Positions 25,077-36,700 of a stretch of DNA of 64,000 nucleotides are shown here, in pieces. A model generated the notes under the pieces. It did not search any database. It worked only from the letters and a program-made list of their open reading frames with translations, and was not told where the DNA came from. Every line of letters starts with the position of its first letter. Positions within the stretch are counted from its first letter, which is position 1. Both the position numbers and the translations under genes were made by a program. Where the stretch lies: NCBI GenBank assembly GCA_963971225.1, contig OZ020267.1, positions 1,984,001 to 2,048,000 of the forward strand. The letters are read 5' to 3'. The stretch is from Melieria omissa. Its lineage: Eukaryota > Arthropoda > Insecta > Diptera > Ulidiidae.

Positions 25077-25370
25077 TCATTCCAAAGAACGATGAGGAAT
25101 CGACAAACCTGGGTTTTCTTCAACACTTTGGGCTACAGAAGCAATATTCTCAGTTGTTCTTGAGCGACGTGCACGGGTTTTATTCTTCACATCACTAACT
25201 TGTCCCAACAGCTCGAATTTTTCCACAAATTTCTGTATTGTGGTCCGACAAGGTGCTTCACGACGACCCAAAAATGCTTTAGTTTTGCGAACTGTGACTG
25301 CAAGATTTTCACCATTTTTGTAGTGAATTTTAATAATTTCAATGCATTGTTGAAGCGTGTATCGTTCCAT
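25077..25370 (-). pseudogene. rosa-type mariner transposase, N-terminal fragment (DNA-binding region)
   Basis: This frame encodes 97 residues beginning MERYTLQQCIEIIKIHYKNG, the usual start of mariner-family transposases of this group. It covers the helix-turn-helix DNA-binding region (roughly residues 1-90, including the C-R-T-T-I-Q-K-F-V-E-K-F helix) and the linker to the second helix-turn-helix, around P-G-L-S-I-P-H-R-S. The frame stops right after that point, where the deletion begins. The start was chosen because it lies about 90 bases inside the right terminal repeat, as expected for the family. Confidence 0.85.
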
Positions 25371-25505
25371 TTTTAGTAATGGCGTTTTTAGTAGTTTCTA
25401 CTTGTCAAATGTCAAAGAATAAAACCTTCAAAAGTGACAGCTACCGAAATACCGGGTGATTCAAAATAACACCTCTTGTTGGAAAACCCTATATATGTGG
25501 GTTAA

Positions 25506-26777
25506 ATATTTTGCACACAAAAATAAAAAGTGTTCTTACATAAAAAAGTGTTAAGTAATTTTTTTGGCAACGCGATGTTGAAATTATAAATCATGATTTA
25601 GCTTGTAGTTGAACTCATTAGTTGATATTCTTTAGTATTTGATTTCGTTTATGAAACACAAAAATACACACACACATACTTCTTGATACTAAAGCAGTGG
25701 AGGTGAGAGGAAACCTTAAAGAGTTCAAAAACGTATTAAATGAAATAGTTAAAACATTTTTTCACACTAAGAGCTTTATATGAATTCGTAAAAAATTTTA
25801 TTTTCTGTAATTTGAATTTTTTATTTGAGCGCTGTCAACAAACTAGAGGAAGAAATCGTGATTTCTATGCACTCAAACTAATATAAGAATTATTTGTAAG
25901 AACTACACAACTTTGTATTCTTTCATTTCAAAATCACTCTAAGCATTTGACTTGAGACTCCAAGTTGCTTCCACTGCATCCATTTCAGTTCACTGTCCCC
26001 CTTATCTAATGACTCAAATATCAGTGAACGTGTTCGGCATGTTGAATTGTTTTTATTGGCTGTTGTGCTGGTACCTTCACACAATTTCTCCATATTCTGA
26101 CAGACAACAATGCGCAGAGAAGCTACACGCACGAGACGCAAATCGCCAAGGCGGACACACCCTGCGTCGCTTATGAATCAACTCAAAAATAAAAAACATC
26201 GCATTTGAGAGAAGCGAAAGCAGGCGGCAAGTGGTGCGGCTTTGTTGTCTTTGTGGCGCGTAATGTGCCAATGATCAGTCAAGCGCAGATCGGCTGAAAA
26301 ATGAAGGCAATGCTTAAGCGACAGGCGCGACGGCGCGATAAGGCTGCGCAAGCCCGACTGTCATAACTCATAAGTTCGTGGTCGCATTGGCGGAATGGGA
26401 AATGTGTCAGGCATTGTAATCGCGCACTTAACAAGACCAGAACTTGAGTGCGTGCGAGATGGAATCGCACTCGAAACGAATTTCTTTCGAGAAATAATAA
26501 AGTAAAAGATTGACCTCGTTGCTGAGTACTTTGCGCGTTTCCTGCAAAGGGGATTTCAAAACTTCTGTGGGCAATGCGTATCGATGTGACGCCCAAAGTG
26601 CCAAAATGCTTCGGAGAATGCCGTTATTTGTTTGCTTGAAGAGTGCAATTATACTCAGTGACAACTGTCAGTTTGACGTCTCTCTCTCACTTGTTCTCAA
26701 TATCAACGTGCTTAACGGTCGCCTAGGTAACTGTTGTTGTTCTGCACAACACACTTTAGACGGTAATAAATTTTTTA
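25506..26777. other. Non-coding DNA, nothing recognised
   Basis: AT-rich up to 25920, then GC-balanced with overlapping chance frames on both strands. Confidence 0.58.
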
Positions 26778-27000
26778 ATTCATTCAGCACAGAATTAGTG
26801 TTTATTGCGCCGCCAACTCAAAACAAAAGACTTAAACAGCAAACTTTCAAAAGACATCAACTTTATATTTCACTTCGCCGTTCGGTGCCAACATTCAGCA
26901 TACACAATAATTTATTTTGCATCTGTTATAAACCCGAAAACAAAAGACTCAAACAACAAACTTATCTCAAGACGTCAACTCTATACTTAATTTTCCTCAC
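26778..27000. repeat. Diverged tandem duplication of about 117 bases carrying the CAAAAGACT motif
   Basis: Unit 1 has CATTCAGCACA, TTTATTGCG, then AAACAAAAGACTTAAACAGC (from 26821) and AAGACATCAACTTTATA. Unit 2 has CATTCAGCATA, TTTATTTTGC, then AAACAAAAGACTCAAACAAC (from 26938) and AAGACGTCAACTCTATA. The cores are 117 bases apart. The same core builds the array at 4845-5479. Confidence 0.75.
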
Positions 27001-28569
27001 GTTCATTCGCTGATTAATGTGGTTTTGACTTTATTAAAAGAAAAAATAAATCAATTAATTAACGAAAAATCAACAGGCCGAAAAAAGGTGCGTACCAGAC
27101 CCGAGCTTGGCCACGCACCAAATTCGCACGACAGCTGAAGCAACGCCATAATTTGCATATTTCGCATACGAAGCCACTGACCAGTCAAACACTAAAACCA
27201 ACAGAAAACAACAAAAGCCACTTTTTGCTGTTCTTCAGTTTCTAACCTTTGGTGGGCAGCTCAGGTTTCAGTCGCACTTTCGACGTGCATTTATTCATTT
27301 TTCATTTCGTCAGCTTTGGCCAAGTCTGCGGCATCCGCGCCTGTGACTTCCCAGAAAAAGCACATTAGTGCTAATTTGGGCAAATTTATAACACATTCAA
27401 CACCTGTGAGTGTGTGTGTGTGTGTTTGTTTTGGTTTTGGACACATGACTGCTTTGGGTGTGGAAGACCCTTTCCGCCAATGTTTATTCATTTTGCATTT
27501 ATTCATTTGGGCATTCGCCATAAACCAACAATGAACAAATAGTTCGACTGGCTTTGCTAAACCGCTTATAAGTCTGGCGATTATATCCTTTCAGCCGAGG
27601 CATGAAGCATAAATTTTGCGCGGCAGCACAATTTGGGCGAAATATTAATGCGGCCTGCCACTTAATTTTAATTGCTTATTAAAGCAACGCAAAGGCGCAT
27701 TTTGCGAAATAATCGCCGCAAAATCTAAATTGCATACAGAAACCGGTCATATTAAAAATAGCCACAGCCATAGCCGCGGCCAGGACGGACTCGGCCCACG
27801 TACGCTGCACGCGGCTGGGTCGGCCGAAAGGAAGCGCGATGTGAGTCAGAAATCCGCGCTGCAGCGCATTAAATCGGATCGGAAATGTGAATATTTATGT
27901 TGAATGTTTTTAGTGATATTCGCAGTGGACGGCAGCGCGAGCGGCGGCCAGGCGGCGGCCATAAAAAGCGGGCTAACAAGAACAAAACGGAACACCCAAA
28001 GCCGCTGCCAGGCGTAAGTCGACGCATTGCAATCGATACCGGCGACACTGAATACGGGATAGTTTTTTGTATTTTATATTTTTTCAATCACTTTAACTGG
28101 ACTGGGGACTCTTTGGCTTTTGGCGGAGTCGTTTATTTATGTGTAGTGGAATTTTGTTGTCCATGGGAATTTTATGGTTTTAATGTTGAGCATAAAAATA
28201 TCATTTGACTACAGTCTGCAATTGTGATTAAAATAATGATAACAATAAAATCGATAGTTATTGATCATTGAAGTCATTTTTGAATTTTTAAAAAATTTTT
28301 TTGAACTTATTTCTTGAATCTTTTTCGTGGTAGTTGTAGAGTTGATACACGATTCCTATTCTCGGAATTATCTTAACTCATAATTCAGTCATAAATATTG
28401 TAAATTATGTGGTATTGATTTGATTTAAATACTAAAAAATAATATTTGGATGGACTGATGGGTGAATGGAGGTGGCTCGGCTTTAGAAACAGATTTGTGT
28501 TGTCTCGTTTTTGTAGTTTATTTTCATCATCGTCATTGTTGCGGGTTCGCTTTCATTTCCTTTCGTTAT
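27001..28569. other. Non-coding DNA, nothing recognised
   Basis: A GC-rich block at 27760-28050 (CGGCCAGGCGGCGGCC and similar) stands out from its surroundings; the frame through it has no recognisable domain. Confidence 0.58.
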
Positions 28570-28577
28570 GACTACAC

Positions 28578-28707
28578 CAGTGGCGCACACAGGATTTCAT
28601 TTTGAGGGGGGTTCCGTAAACAACATTTGAGCTGAATTCCATTTGAAACCAGGAATTTTTATTTGGGGGCTTGTACCCCCACAACTCTCCCCGTGTATGT
28701 GCAACTG
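28578..28707. mobile_element. hAT-like MITE with 8-base target duplication
   Basis: The 130-base element begins CAGTGGCGCACACAGG and ends with CCGTGTATGTGCAACTG, imperfect inverted repeats of 16 bases. The flanks GACTACAC (28570-28577) and TACTACAC (28708-28715) match at 7 of 8 positions, the duplication length made by hAT transposases. G-rich (GAGGGGGG) and C-rich (CCCCC) blocks also face each other inside. No open frame. Confidence 0.75.
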
Positions 28708-28715
28708 TACTACAC

Positions 28716-31700
28716 ATTTAAGTTTTGCGTGAGGCCTGAAACATTTGCTGGGGTTTTCCAAAGGACTCTTATTCTCACTTCAACTCGTAATCAGATCTCC
28801 ATCTGACATCGCTAAGGAGCCAATAGGGATCTGTGTGTGGCCATTCGTGGCCAGCCAGTTATTCCTATCAACGCTTCGCGTGGATCTTTCCGTATGTTAC
28901 TCTGTAACATTCAAATCCGGTTTTGTATTGGTCTCAAAAGAAAAGCTGGGAGCATTTTCTAGACATTTATTTTACTCTCAAAGGATCAGCATTATCCTTC
29001 GAAGTAATGATTTTCCAACTATTTCCTGATCTCATGTACAGCAATTGAAACTGTCGTACAAACAGCGCCTGTCTCTGTCTCTTTGAGGGTTATTTGTGAT
29101 TTTTTGTATTGTTGCTGCTCCAGTTTTCTGCCCTTTCGTAACTCCCCTGCCTCGACACAACAAATGTTGCTTTAGCTTGATTGCAGCTTGTCTCGTTGGC
29201 CACACAATTCCTGAGCGTTTCAGATAAAATAAACTGCCCATAAAAATATATCCAATACAATCCACTATTTTCATTCGTAAGTAGGTAAGTGATATCGAAT
29301 TGAACTGCGCTGCGCTGTGGTCAATGTGCCTTTTCCGCCCACACACACACATGAAACACACACACTCATACACTCTGGCACCCAGCACTAATGCAAGTCC
29401 GCTGTAATTCCACTGGCACGGAATTTATGCTAATGCTCCGATTACAACAAAAGGTGACTTTGTGCGGCTCCTCGGATGCTGGCAGCGAAGTTCGTTAGTG
29501 CTCGTTGATGGGTGGTCGTTGAGGAACTGCTTTATGGATTGTTTATGTCTTTGGAAATGTGTTATTTAAGCGTTTCATATCAAATTAGCATTTATTGTTG
29601 TGTCAACAGAGTAAAATGACACCGCGACTGACTCCGGGCGCATCTGTGGCCTCGATAGATAAGTCAATTAGCGATCAACACTGTCGAGGGCTCTGACAGC
29701 TGACTCCAAGACCACACCCAGCATTACGATCATTTCATTGAATTTTTCCATTTACAAGTGTCGAGCAGACACGTTGACGCGGCGGCTCATTAAATCGGCC
29801 GTAATGCGACAGCAAATATTTTTAGTTTTTGCATCATTTGCCGTCACTGCAACTTGAGAGTCAAATTATTTTCAAAACATTTTCAGCAACCGATCGCCGG
29901 CGGCGCTCAGTGCGCTCAGTGTTCAGTGCTCAATGCAGCCGCCGATCGTCGATTGTCGATTGTTGACTATTGACTGCAGGTGCATTTGCATATCTCGTTT
30001 GCATTTTTGCACTTTATAATTTTTCTGCATTTGCATTGCCAACTGTCGATTGCCGATTGCCGCCTGATTGAAGCAACAGCACAAATAATTCCATTGATTT
30101 CTGCTGCAATTTGTGGCATTTTTATTTTACGCGAATTCATTTGCGCGCCAGCGGCCGTTGCAATTATTTCTGCCAATGACGCATGTACGCTGTCTCCCCT
30201 ACGAGATTAATTGAAGGTGCACTTTCGAATTTTTTATGTCGTCGTTAGAGAATTAATTTGTCATTTCAATGTGGTGTTGAAATTGTCAGCAATCAACCAC
30301 AACAACAACAACAACAAGCTGCAGTAAGAAAAACAAAATATTTGCTTTACGCAAACAAATATTTTCGTTCAACTAATTGCAGCGTTTTGCGTTGCGTTAT
30401 CGTTTTTTAATTAAGATTTGTTTGCTATAAAGTTTCCAATACTTTTGTGGTGGAAAATAAATAAAAGTCAATTTGCTGACTAAACAAATATCCAATTTTT
30501 CTTGTTGGTTGGTCAAAACTGATTCGCCCACATCGAACATTTGTGGCGCGCTCAGTCGCTGTTTGACCATTTGTGCCAGCGGCTGCAGCTACGAAAATAA
30601 AAAATAAAAAAATTAATAAAAAAATTTATATAAAACAGTAGCACAGATTTTTAGTGTAAAGCGTAGTTTGCGTGCGCCGCAGATTTATGCATGAAACCTC
30701 TTCGGCAATCGCCAACCAACCTGAATGGGCTTTGTTACAATTTTGGCTCAAAAACTGCCATCGCGCACAGCCTGTAGAACAACTCAATGCGGCATAGTAA
30801 CAACAACAACAACAACACATATTACTTTTTTACAAAACTTGCAGCTTGGCTGGAAGTCGTTGGTGGCGGTTTGCTCCCACAATTTCAGTCAGCGCAATTC
30901 AATTTTCAAGTCCACTACGCGCCACACTCTGCTGCGGCTGACCAGCTCGCAGTAAGCGCGAGCTGGTCCGATTTTTATTGCTCGCGAAAAGTTCTAATGG
31001 CAGCTCATGGCCACATACACCACAACGACCAGTTTGCACGCGCCGCCGTCGACAAAAAACCAGCCACACAGTCGCATTCAATGCCGCGCGCCGAATGGCT
31101 TCAAGTGGGTTTTGCGCTTCGAATCGATGCTGCTGACTGAACGATTTTCTTTGTAGTGGGGGTTTTATCGTTCAAGTCATTCTGCTTTTATGCTACAAAT
31201 ATTCATATCAATGTATTACACATTCATTTACACATAAACTCGTCTGTGTTATAGTCTCCATGAAAGTATTTCATGGGCTTTTATTTCAAATGTTCGGCAA
31301 TTTTCGACAACCAACAATGGATTTTCAATATTACATAAGCCATCGAGCTTCTGTTATGAGCAGTCGATAATCTAATAAGCTTTCAAGCGGTAAATGCAAC
31401 AAAGGCCCAGCGGTGAAAACGTTGAAAGGTGGCAAAACAAAAGACTTGTGCCGCGAACTTTATAGATTTTTCGTTGTGTATTGTTTTCGTTTGAGTTGTG
31501 TTGGGCTCTGAATGCTGACGATGAAAATAATAGTGGCACAATTTCATAATACAAAGCAATGACCGGTGGTATCAAATCACCAATGAATGGTTTATCAGCT
31601 GCGAGTTGGCTGTTGCTTTCAGCAGTGAAGTTTGATTGAAAATTTGTTGATGCTTTGAGCACTAAAAATGTTTTATGTGAGATTCAGATGCAAAGTTTAC

Positions 31701-32247
31701 CAGCAGTTGACAAAAGGCCCAAACGAAAGGATGTTTGTAAAAATTAAAAAAAAGGTGATGTGATTTAAAAAAAATATTTTGAAAAAATTAAAATGTTGAA
31801 AAAAAATTAAAAAAAACTCTAAAATAGAAATAAAATAGGAAAATCATAAAATGATCAATGTAGAAAAATAATGCAGTTGATTCTACTTGTAAGAATTTTG
31901 AAGAAAATTAGTCGATATGATTTAAAAAATTTTTGGAAAAAAAATTAAAAAATATCAAAAAACTGTAAAATAAAAAAAACATAAAACATAAATTAAAAAA
32001 ATCATTAAAAGTTGCTTATAAATTGTTTTAGGTTAAAAAAATTGTGTTTTTACCTTTTTTTAATGTTTTTAAATCTTTTTGTTATACATTTTTTATAATC
32101 GATATAGAAAATATTAAAAAAAAATCGCTTAAACAATCACTCAATCTTTGCTCTGAATCCTTAAGCCAGTTTCCCTTTTTATGATTTTTTTTATCTGCTT
32201 TTCAGCAAAACCTTTTTTTTATTTTATTTATTTATTTTTCGATTATT
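28716..32247. other. Non-coding DNA with cryptic simple repeats and a hairpin
   Basis: 29905-29975 has partial repeats of GCTCAGTG and GTCGATT. CAA runs lie at 30299-30316 and 30797-30815. A hairpin, GACCAGCTCGC facing GCGAGCTGGTC over a 7-base loop, is at 30940-30968. 31740-32240 is almost pure A/T. No gene supported. Confidence 0.58.
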
Positions 32248-32548
32248 TAATTTTTTACTTTTGTTTCATTTCAAGTTCCTTGTCTCCTTTTGCAACTTAT
32301 TTCTTTACATTTTGCAAACAACCCTTTTTATTTTACTTGCTTATTTTTTGATTGCTTTATTTTTTACTTTCGTTTCATTTCAAGTTCCTTGTTTCTTTTT
32401 GCAACTTATTTTTTTACATTTTGCAAACAACCCTTTTATTTTATTTGTTTATTTTTTCATTCCTTTATTCTTTATTTTTTACTTTCGTTTCATTTCAAGT
32501 TCCTCGTCTCCTTTTGCAACTTATTCCTTTTTGCACACAACCTTTGCC
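32248..32548. repeat. Tandem repeat, about 2.7 units of 109-115 bases
   Basis: Each unit has TTTTTTACTTTYGTTTCATT, CAAGTTCC (32272, 32381, 32496), TTTTTGCAACTTATT and TTTTGCAAACAACCCTTT. Overlapping hydrophobic reading frames (F-, L-rich) run through it, but they exist in two phases at once and repeat with the DNA, so they are not a membrane protein. Confidence 0.88.
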
Positions 32549-34339
32549 CGTTAGTTTGCCTGTTTGCTTTGTGCAGATTTATCACTCTCAGCGCCGCCAC
32601 GTGCTGCTGGCAAAATATCGCACCGACAAACCGCAATGCAGATTTCAGCGATGATTTACCTTCAACAGCGCAGATAACAACAACTCAGAGAGGCAACGTT
32701 GGCAACGAGCAGCCAACAAACAAGGAAATAAACCAAAAAAAGCACAAAACATTGACGCCGCAAATCACAACAACAATGGCGCACTTGCAACCAGCAACCA
32801 GATCAGCGGCACATCCTCGACTTGCTGCGTCGAATGTTGGCCGCTGATTTACACAAATGCAGCGCGTGATTGATGGGCAGCGCGGCATGAGTGGCACACA
32901 GCAGTTACGGCAACAACAACAAAAACTGCCCCACTATGCTTGCGGCAAATTTTCCTAGCAATTTTCCTGCCGTTCTATGGTTTTTTTTATTTTTCGAGTT
33001 TGTTTGTTGGTTATTCTTCGATTTTTGGATTTTCCCGACTGAGGATTCGCAGCGACTGTGGCAACGGCAGCGTTGGCTCTGCAGCTGGTGGCGGCGACAT
33101 TTTAACCTTCGCTTTGGCGTCAACAGCAACAGCCGCCACACGTAATAAATTTCCATAATGAGCAAAGCGTAATCACACACTTTTTCATTCCCCTTTTGCA
33201 GTGCGATGCCTTCGTCATCAGTCGTCAGTCGTCAGCGTCAGCAGCGACGGCAACTGCGCGCTGCTGTGTGCATCTCCAAGTGGTTTCAGGCGAAAAGCCG
33301 AAGCTAACAATTGGCAGTTTTGCGGTGAGGCCTCAAGTTGAAGGCGCCCAATTGTTGTTGTTGTTGTTTTGGTTGCTGTAAGTTTCACTTTTGCACAGTG
33401 AACGATAGTTCAATGATGTGCTGACTGCAACGATGGAGGATGTGGTGGTACTTTTGTTGTTGTTGTTGTTTTATGATAAACAGTAAATACGATAATCATG
33501 ATCGAAAGCCGATAACTAAAAGAGAAATCGGCGGCAGAGGATAATTGTTGTTTTTGGGGCCACATTAAATTAAACAACAACTTTTAATACGCAGTGCAAC
33601 AAATATCTGAGGAAACATTTTTTGATCGAGTTTTGTGATCAAGCAGTCAAGCACTGCACTGCAAATGCTGAACGTAAACATCAGTTTGAAGATAAACAAA
33701 TAATTTTAAACTTGTTTGCTTTTTCGAAGATGTAACAGCGAAACAAATATTTGACTTCTTATTTGGTGTGTTTACCACAAATATTTGAGTTACTCTTCAA
33801 GCATTGGCGGAGAAAATTAAAAACGAGTACTGAGAACGGGGCACTTTGGGGCAAATGCACTCGCTTTGGCAACTGAAGAGGCACACAAGCAGGAAGAAGT
33901 CAACGAACTCGTGCTCAACAAGATTTACTTTTCAATTTTGTTCTTGTTTAACACATTAACGGTTTATGTCGAGTATGCGCGTTGCATAATTTTGAGTCCA
34001 AGAAGTAGTTGTGAAGAAAAAGTTACATTTTTATTACAAATTAAGGCTTTAACTATATTTATTTTTGAAGAAGAACAAATAAGGAAAAAAACCAAAAGAA
34101 ATAAAGAAGAAAATACAAACAGAATAAATAATAAAAAAAATATAGAACATTACTTGAGAAATGCGCTTCTTTATACCGTTTCAGTTATAACAGCAGATCT
34201 CCTGAACGAATTACATGGAAGACGCAATCGATCCATTGTTCAGATGCCCACATAGATCAAAACCCATTCTGATATGTGGGTTGTGCAAATCAGATAAGAT
34301 TTATAGGACTCACTTACAATGAAAGTTGCCGACGTCAAT
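32549..34339. other. Non-coding DNA, nothing recognised
   Basis: Contains several GTTGTTGTT runs (for example 33350-33366 and 33454-33470) and CAACAACAA; these account for most of the apparent low-complexity frames. Confidence 0.58.
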
Positions 34340-34600
34340 GGAACAGCGGGACCAGCGGACTTCTCATACCAGTGGCCCTAGGTTCGATTCCCAGCTCGGG
34401 AATCCAAGTGTAAACGGAAAATTCCCATAACTGCCGCCCGGATTCGGCGCTAAACTGTAGGTCTCCTCCCTCTTGCCCCATCCGTTTGAAATGCTGAAAC
34501 AGCAGTGTTGCATACACATTTCAAACGGGTGGAATTTATGACCCGACAATTTGCCCATATAGAGTCCCAGTGTGTCTCATACAGAAGCAACCACTACAAC
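34340..34600 (+). mobile_element. tRNA-related SINE, copy 1
   Basis: A polymerase III B box, GGTTCGATTCC, lies at 34381-34391 inside a tRNA-like 5' part (GGCCCTAGGTTCGATTCCCA). The body has CTGTAGGTCTCCTCC (34456-34470) and a conserved hairpin: CCGTTTGAAATG at 34481-34492 pairs with CATTTCAAACGG at 34517-34528. A second copy at 39530-39885 on the opposite strand shares all three segments, which is what identifies this as a dispersed element. The A box is poor and the exact ends are uncertain. Confidence 0.72.
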
Positions 34601-36361
34601 CTACCCACCAACAATAAAATTTGGCAAAAAGTGTACAATTTAAGAGTTCATCAAAACAAACACTCAAAGGGTTAACCATTTCAATTGCATGTGTGTGTGT
34701 GTGCGTTCAAGTCTTGCCAGCAATATTCTTGTGCACATGAATCATTTCCATATGTCGGCGCTGCATGTTGTCAGCGCCGATTTGCGCGGCAACGGACAAC
34801 GTGTGACTCGGCGCGTGGAGTGTGAATGAGTTCACGGCCAGTAAACGGTGTTATTAGCTCGTTAGTCAATTCACAAAAGTCCTACTTGCAGAGCTTAAAG
34901 GAAAGCAACAACAACCACAACAGCAATAAGGCAACAAAAAATCTCTGTCAGGCGAGGTCTGAGCACGAATGGCAGTTTGGTTGGGTTCTTGTGCAGTGGC
35001 ACTTCAAGTCTGAGGTGTGAACACACCCCTCGAAATTGCTGCTGTGGTCAAGTGCAGCAAGAATTACGAGTTGCCTGATTTTTAGCAAATTTATTTTTAA
35101 TTTTCATCTAAGCAACCAGCAATTTGGGTTAACATGAACTTGTCTGAATTTGAATAGTTTTGCTGCCTTTTGCAGGTTCAGCTTCAGTTGCAGTTGAATG
35201 TTTAAACCGTCGTTTTGGGAAAGAGTGTGTCCAATGTGCGCCGCTGCACAATGAGCGATTTGCGGCAAATGAAAATAATTTGCATATGAACTCTGCGCCA
35301 AGTTCGCGCGCATATTTTACTTTATTTGGTGCGATTATTTGGTCGGCACGGGAGCGTGAAATCCGTTCGCTCAGCGCGGGCGTTAAAGTTGTAAAACTCT
35401 GCCGCATAAATTAGTCGCACGAATTGTAATAAATATGAAATATGTGAACGAATCTGATTGCACAATTTGCGACACCGGCAGCGACGATTTTTCAGAATGA
35501 CATTTGACAACTGTAAATCAGGTTCTGCCTTTCATTTATTCTTGCCTCATGCGGCGAGCGAGAAGCCCCACAGCTGCGGCCTGCACACCAGCTGGCGGCC
35601 GCAAGTCGAAGCCGGAGCCGTCGATCTCACCATTCTACGGCTTCAGTCGTTCACAACTTGTTGTCAATATGAGTTGGAGGTAATATGAGAAATTGACTCT
35701 GGTCCACTTTTGCTTCGACAGAAGTTATCATTGCTACTATTTTTTGTTCCGATCAGCATAAATCAAAGCAAGTTCTGAAATTGTTGTCGCTTCCGTTGAC
35801 ATTACGATTGAAAGTTCAAAGACTTTGTGTGACAAAGTTGACAAAATTTATGAGGTGAAGTTCAGGTGAATGAACTGCAGAGAAGGCTGCAGAAAACTAT
35901 TGAGAATGTACCGAACTGTAGTTCACTGATGAGACTGGAGACTCGAGACCCGATTCTGATGCTTATTGAAGTGGACGAGTGGAGTATCGCGAGTATGCTA
36001 CACCAATCCAAGCCGAAAGGAGCTGAAAGCGGCTTAGCTACAAATCAACTGGTGTGGCTCACTAAAAGAAACGTTGAGGCGGTGGGCGTAAACGGCATAA
36101 AATATGTACTTCTCGGAAGCTAAAATAGAACAGCAAATGCCAAATATTTCAGCTTCCTTTTTGCGTCAACGACACTGGACACTTAAATGCTCATCAACAT
36201 GGATTTGGATGAAAGAACTGTGTGATTTGTAGGAAAGAAGGAAGAAACTATTTTTTGGCTTTCTTAAAAATTGGAAATACAAAAAGTAATAATAACTTTA
36301 AAGAAAATGTTGTTGCTTCTTTTAAGTAACTTAAGCGTTCGAGCTTTACAAATTTTAATCA
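34601..36361. other. Non-coding DNA, nothing recognised
   Basis: Single-copy-looking sequence. The 85-residue frame at 35866-36123 has no recognised motif. Confidence 0.55.
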
Positions 36362-36364
36362 TAA

Positions 36365-36697
36365 CACCGTGCGACAGCATTTTTCAAAGGACTAAAATTT
36401 TCAAAGGACCGTTTTCATATTCTGTTTTTACAAATAGATAAAAAATTAATTTTATTTAAATTCTTGAGCCTTTCCTCTTTCATTTGATATACATATCGCC
36501 ATATTCTAACGAGGATAAGTATTTTTTATATTTTTTTTATTTTGTATCCCCTTCAAAATTTCGAAGTCCTTTTAAAAGGACAAAGGATGTAGAAATGAAA
36601 AACTGAGTACACAGTATTACTATGTGTGGTCTCTAGTTTCACGCTCATATGGATTTTTTCCAGTGTGAAAAATTTTTTTCATTTTTGTCGCACGGTG
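36365..36697. mobile_element. 333-base MITE with CACCGTGCGACA termini and TAA duplication
   Basis: CACCGTGCGACA at 36365 is matched by its complement TGTCGCACGGTG ending at 36697. Both ends are bordered by TAA (36362-36364 and 36698-36700), a 3-base duplication as made by PIF/Harbinger transposases. The interior is AT-rich and non-coding, with short internal duplications of TCAAAGGAC and an inverted AAGGACAAAGG. The superfamily is inferred from duplication length only. Confidence 0.7.
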
Positions 36698-36700
36698 TAA

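Larger units (their letters stand above)
24603..25491 (-). mobile_element. Internally deleted rosa-type (DD41D) mariner transposon
   Basis: Perfect 30-base inverted terminal repeats lie at 24604-24633 and 25461-25490 (starting AGGGTTTTCCAACAAGAGGT), with TA dinucleotides at 24601-24602 and 25492-25493 that fit the TA target of Tc1/mariner elements. The minus strand carries both ends of one transposase gene, but the middle is missing and the two remaining frames are out of register. About 400 bases appear to be lost compared with a usual transposase of about 350 residues. The copy therefore cannot make its own transposase but could be mobilised in trans if a source exists. The clean termini suggest fairly recent insertion. 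Confidence 0.93.
24457..25505. mobile_element. Probable TTAA-flanked MITE split by the mariner insertion
   Basis: TTAACCCAC at 24457-24465 faces GTGGGTTAA at 25497-25505. Removing the mariner leaves an element of about 160 bases with TTAA at both ends and 9-base inverted termini, like the other TTAA elements in this window. The short termini make chance a possibility. Confidence 0.45.

Noticed and set aside
32261..32847. 185-residue hydrophobic frame as a membrane protein
   Set aside because: Its hydrophobic part is a tandem DNA repeat open in more than one phase.
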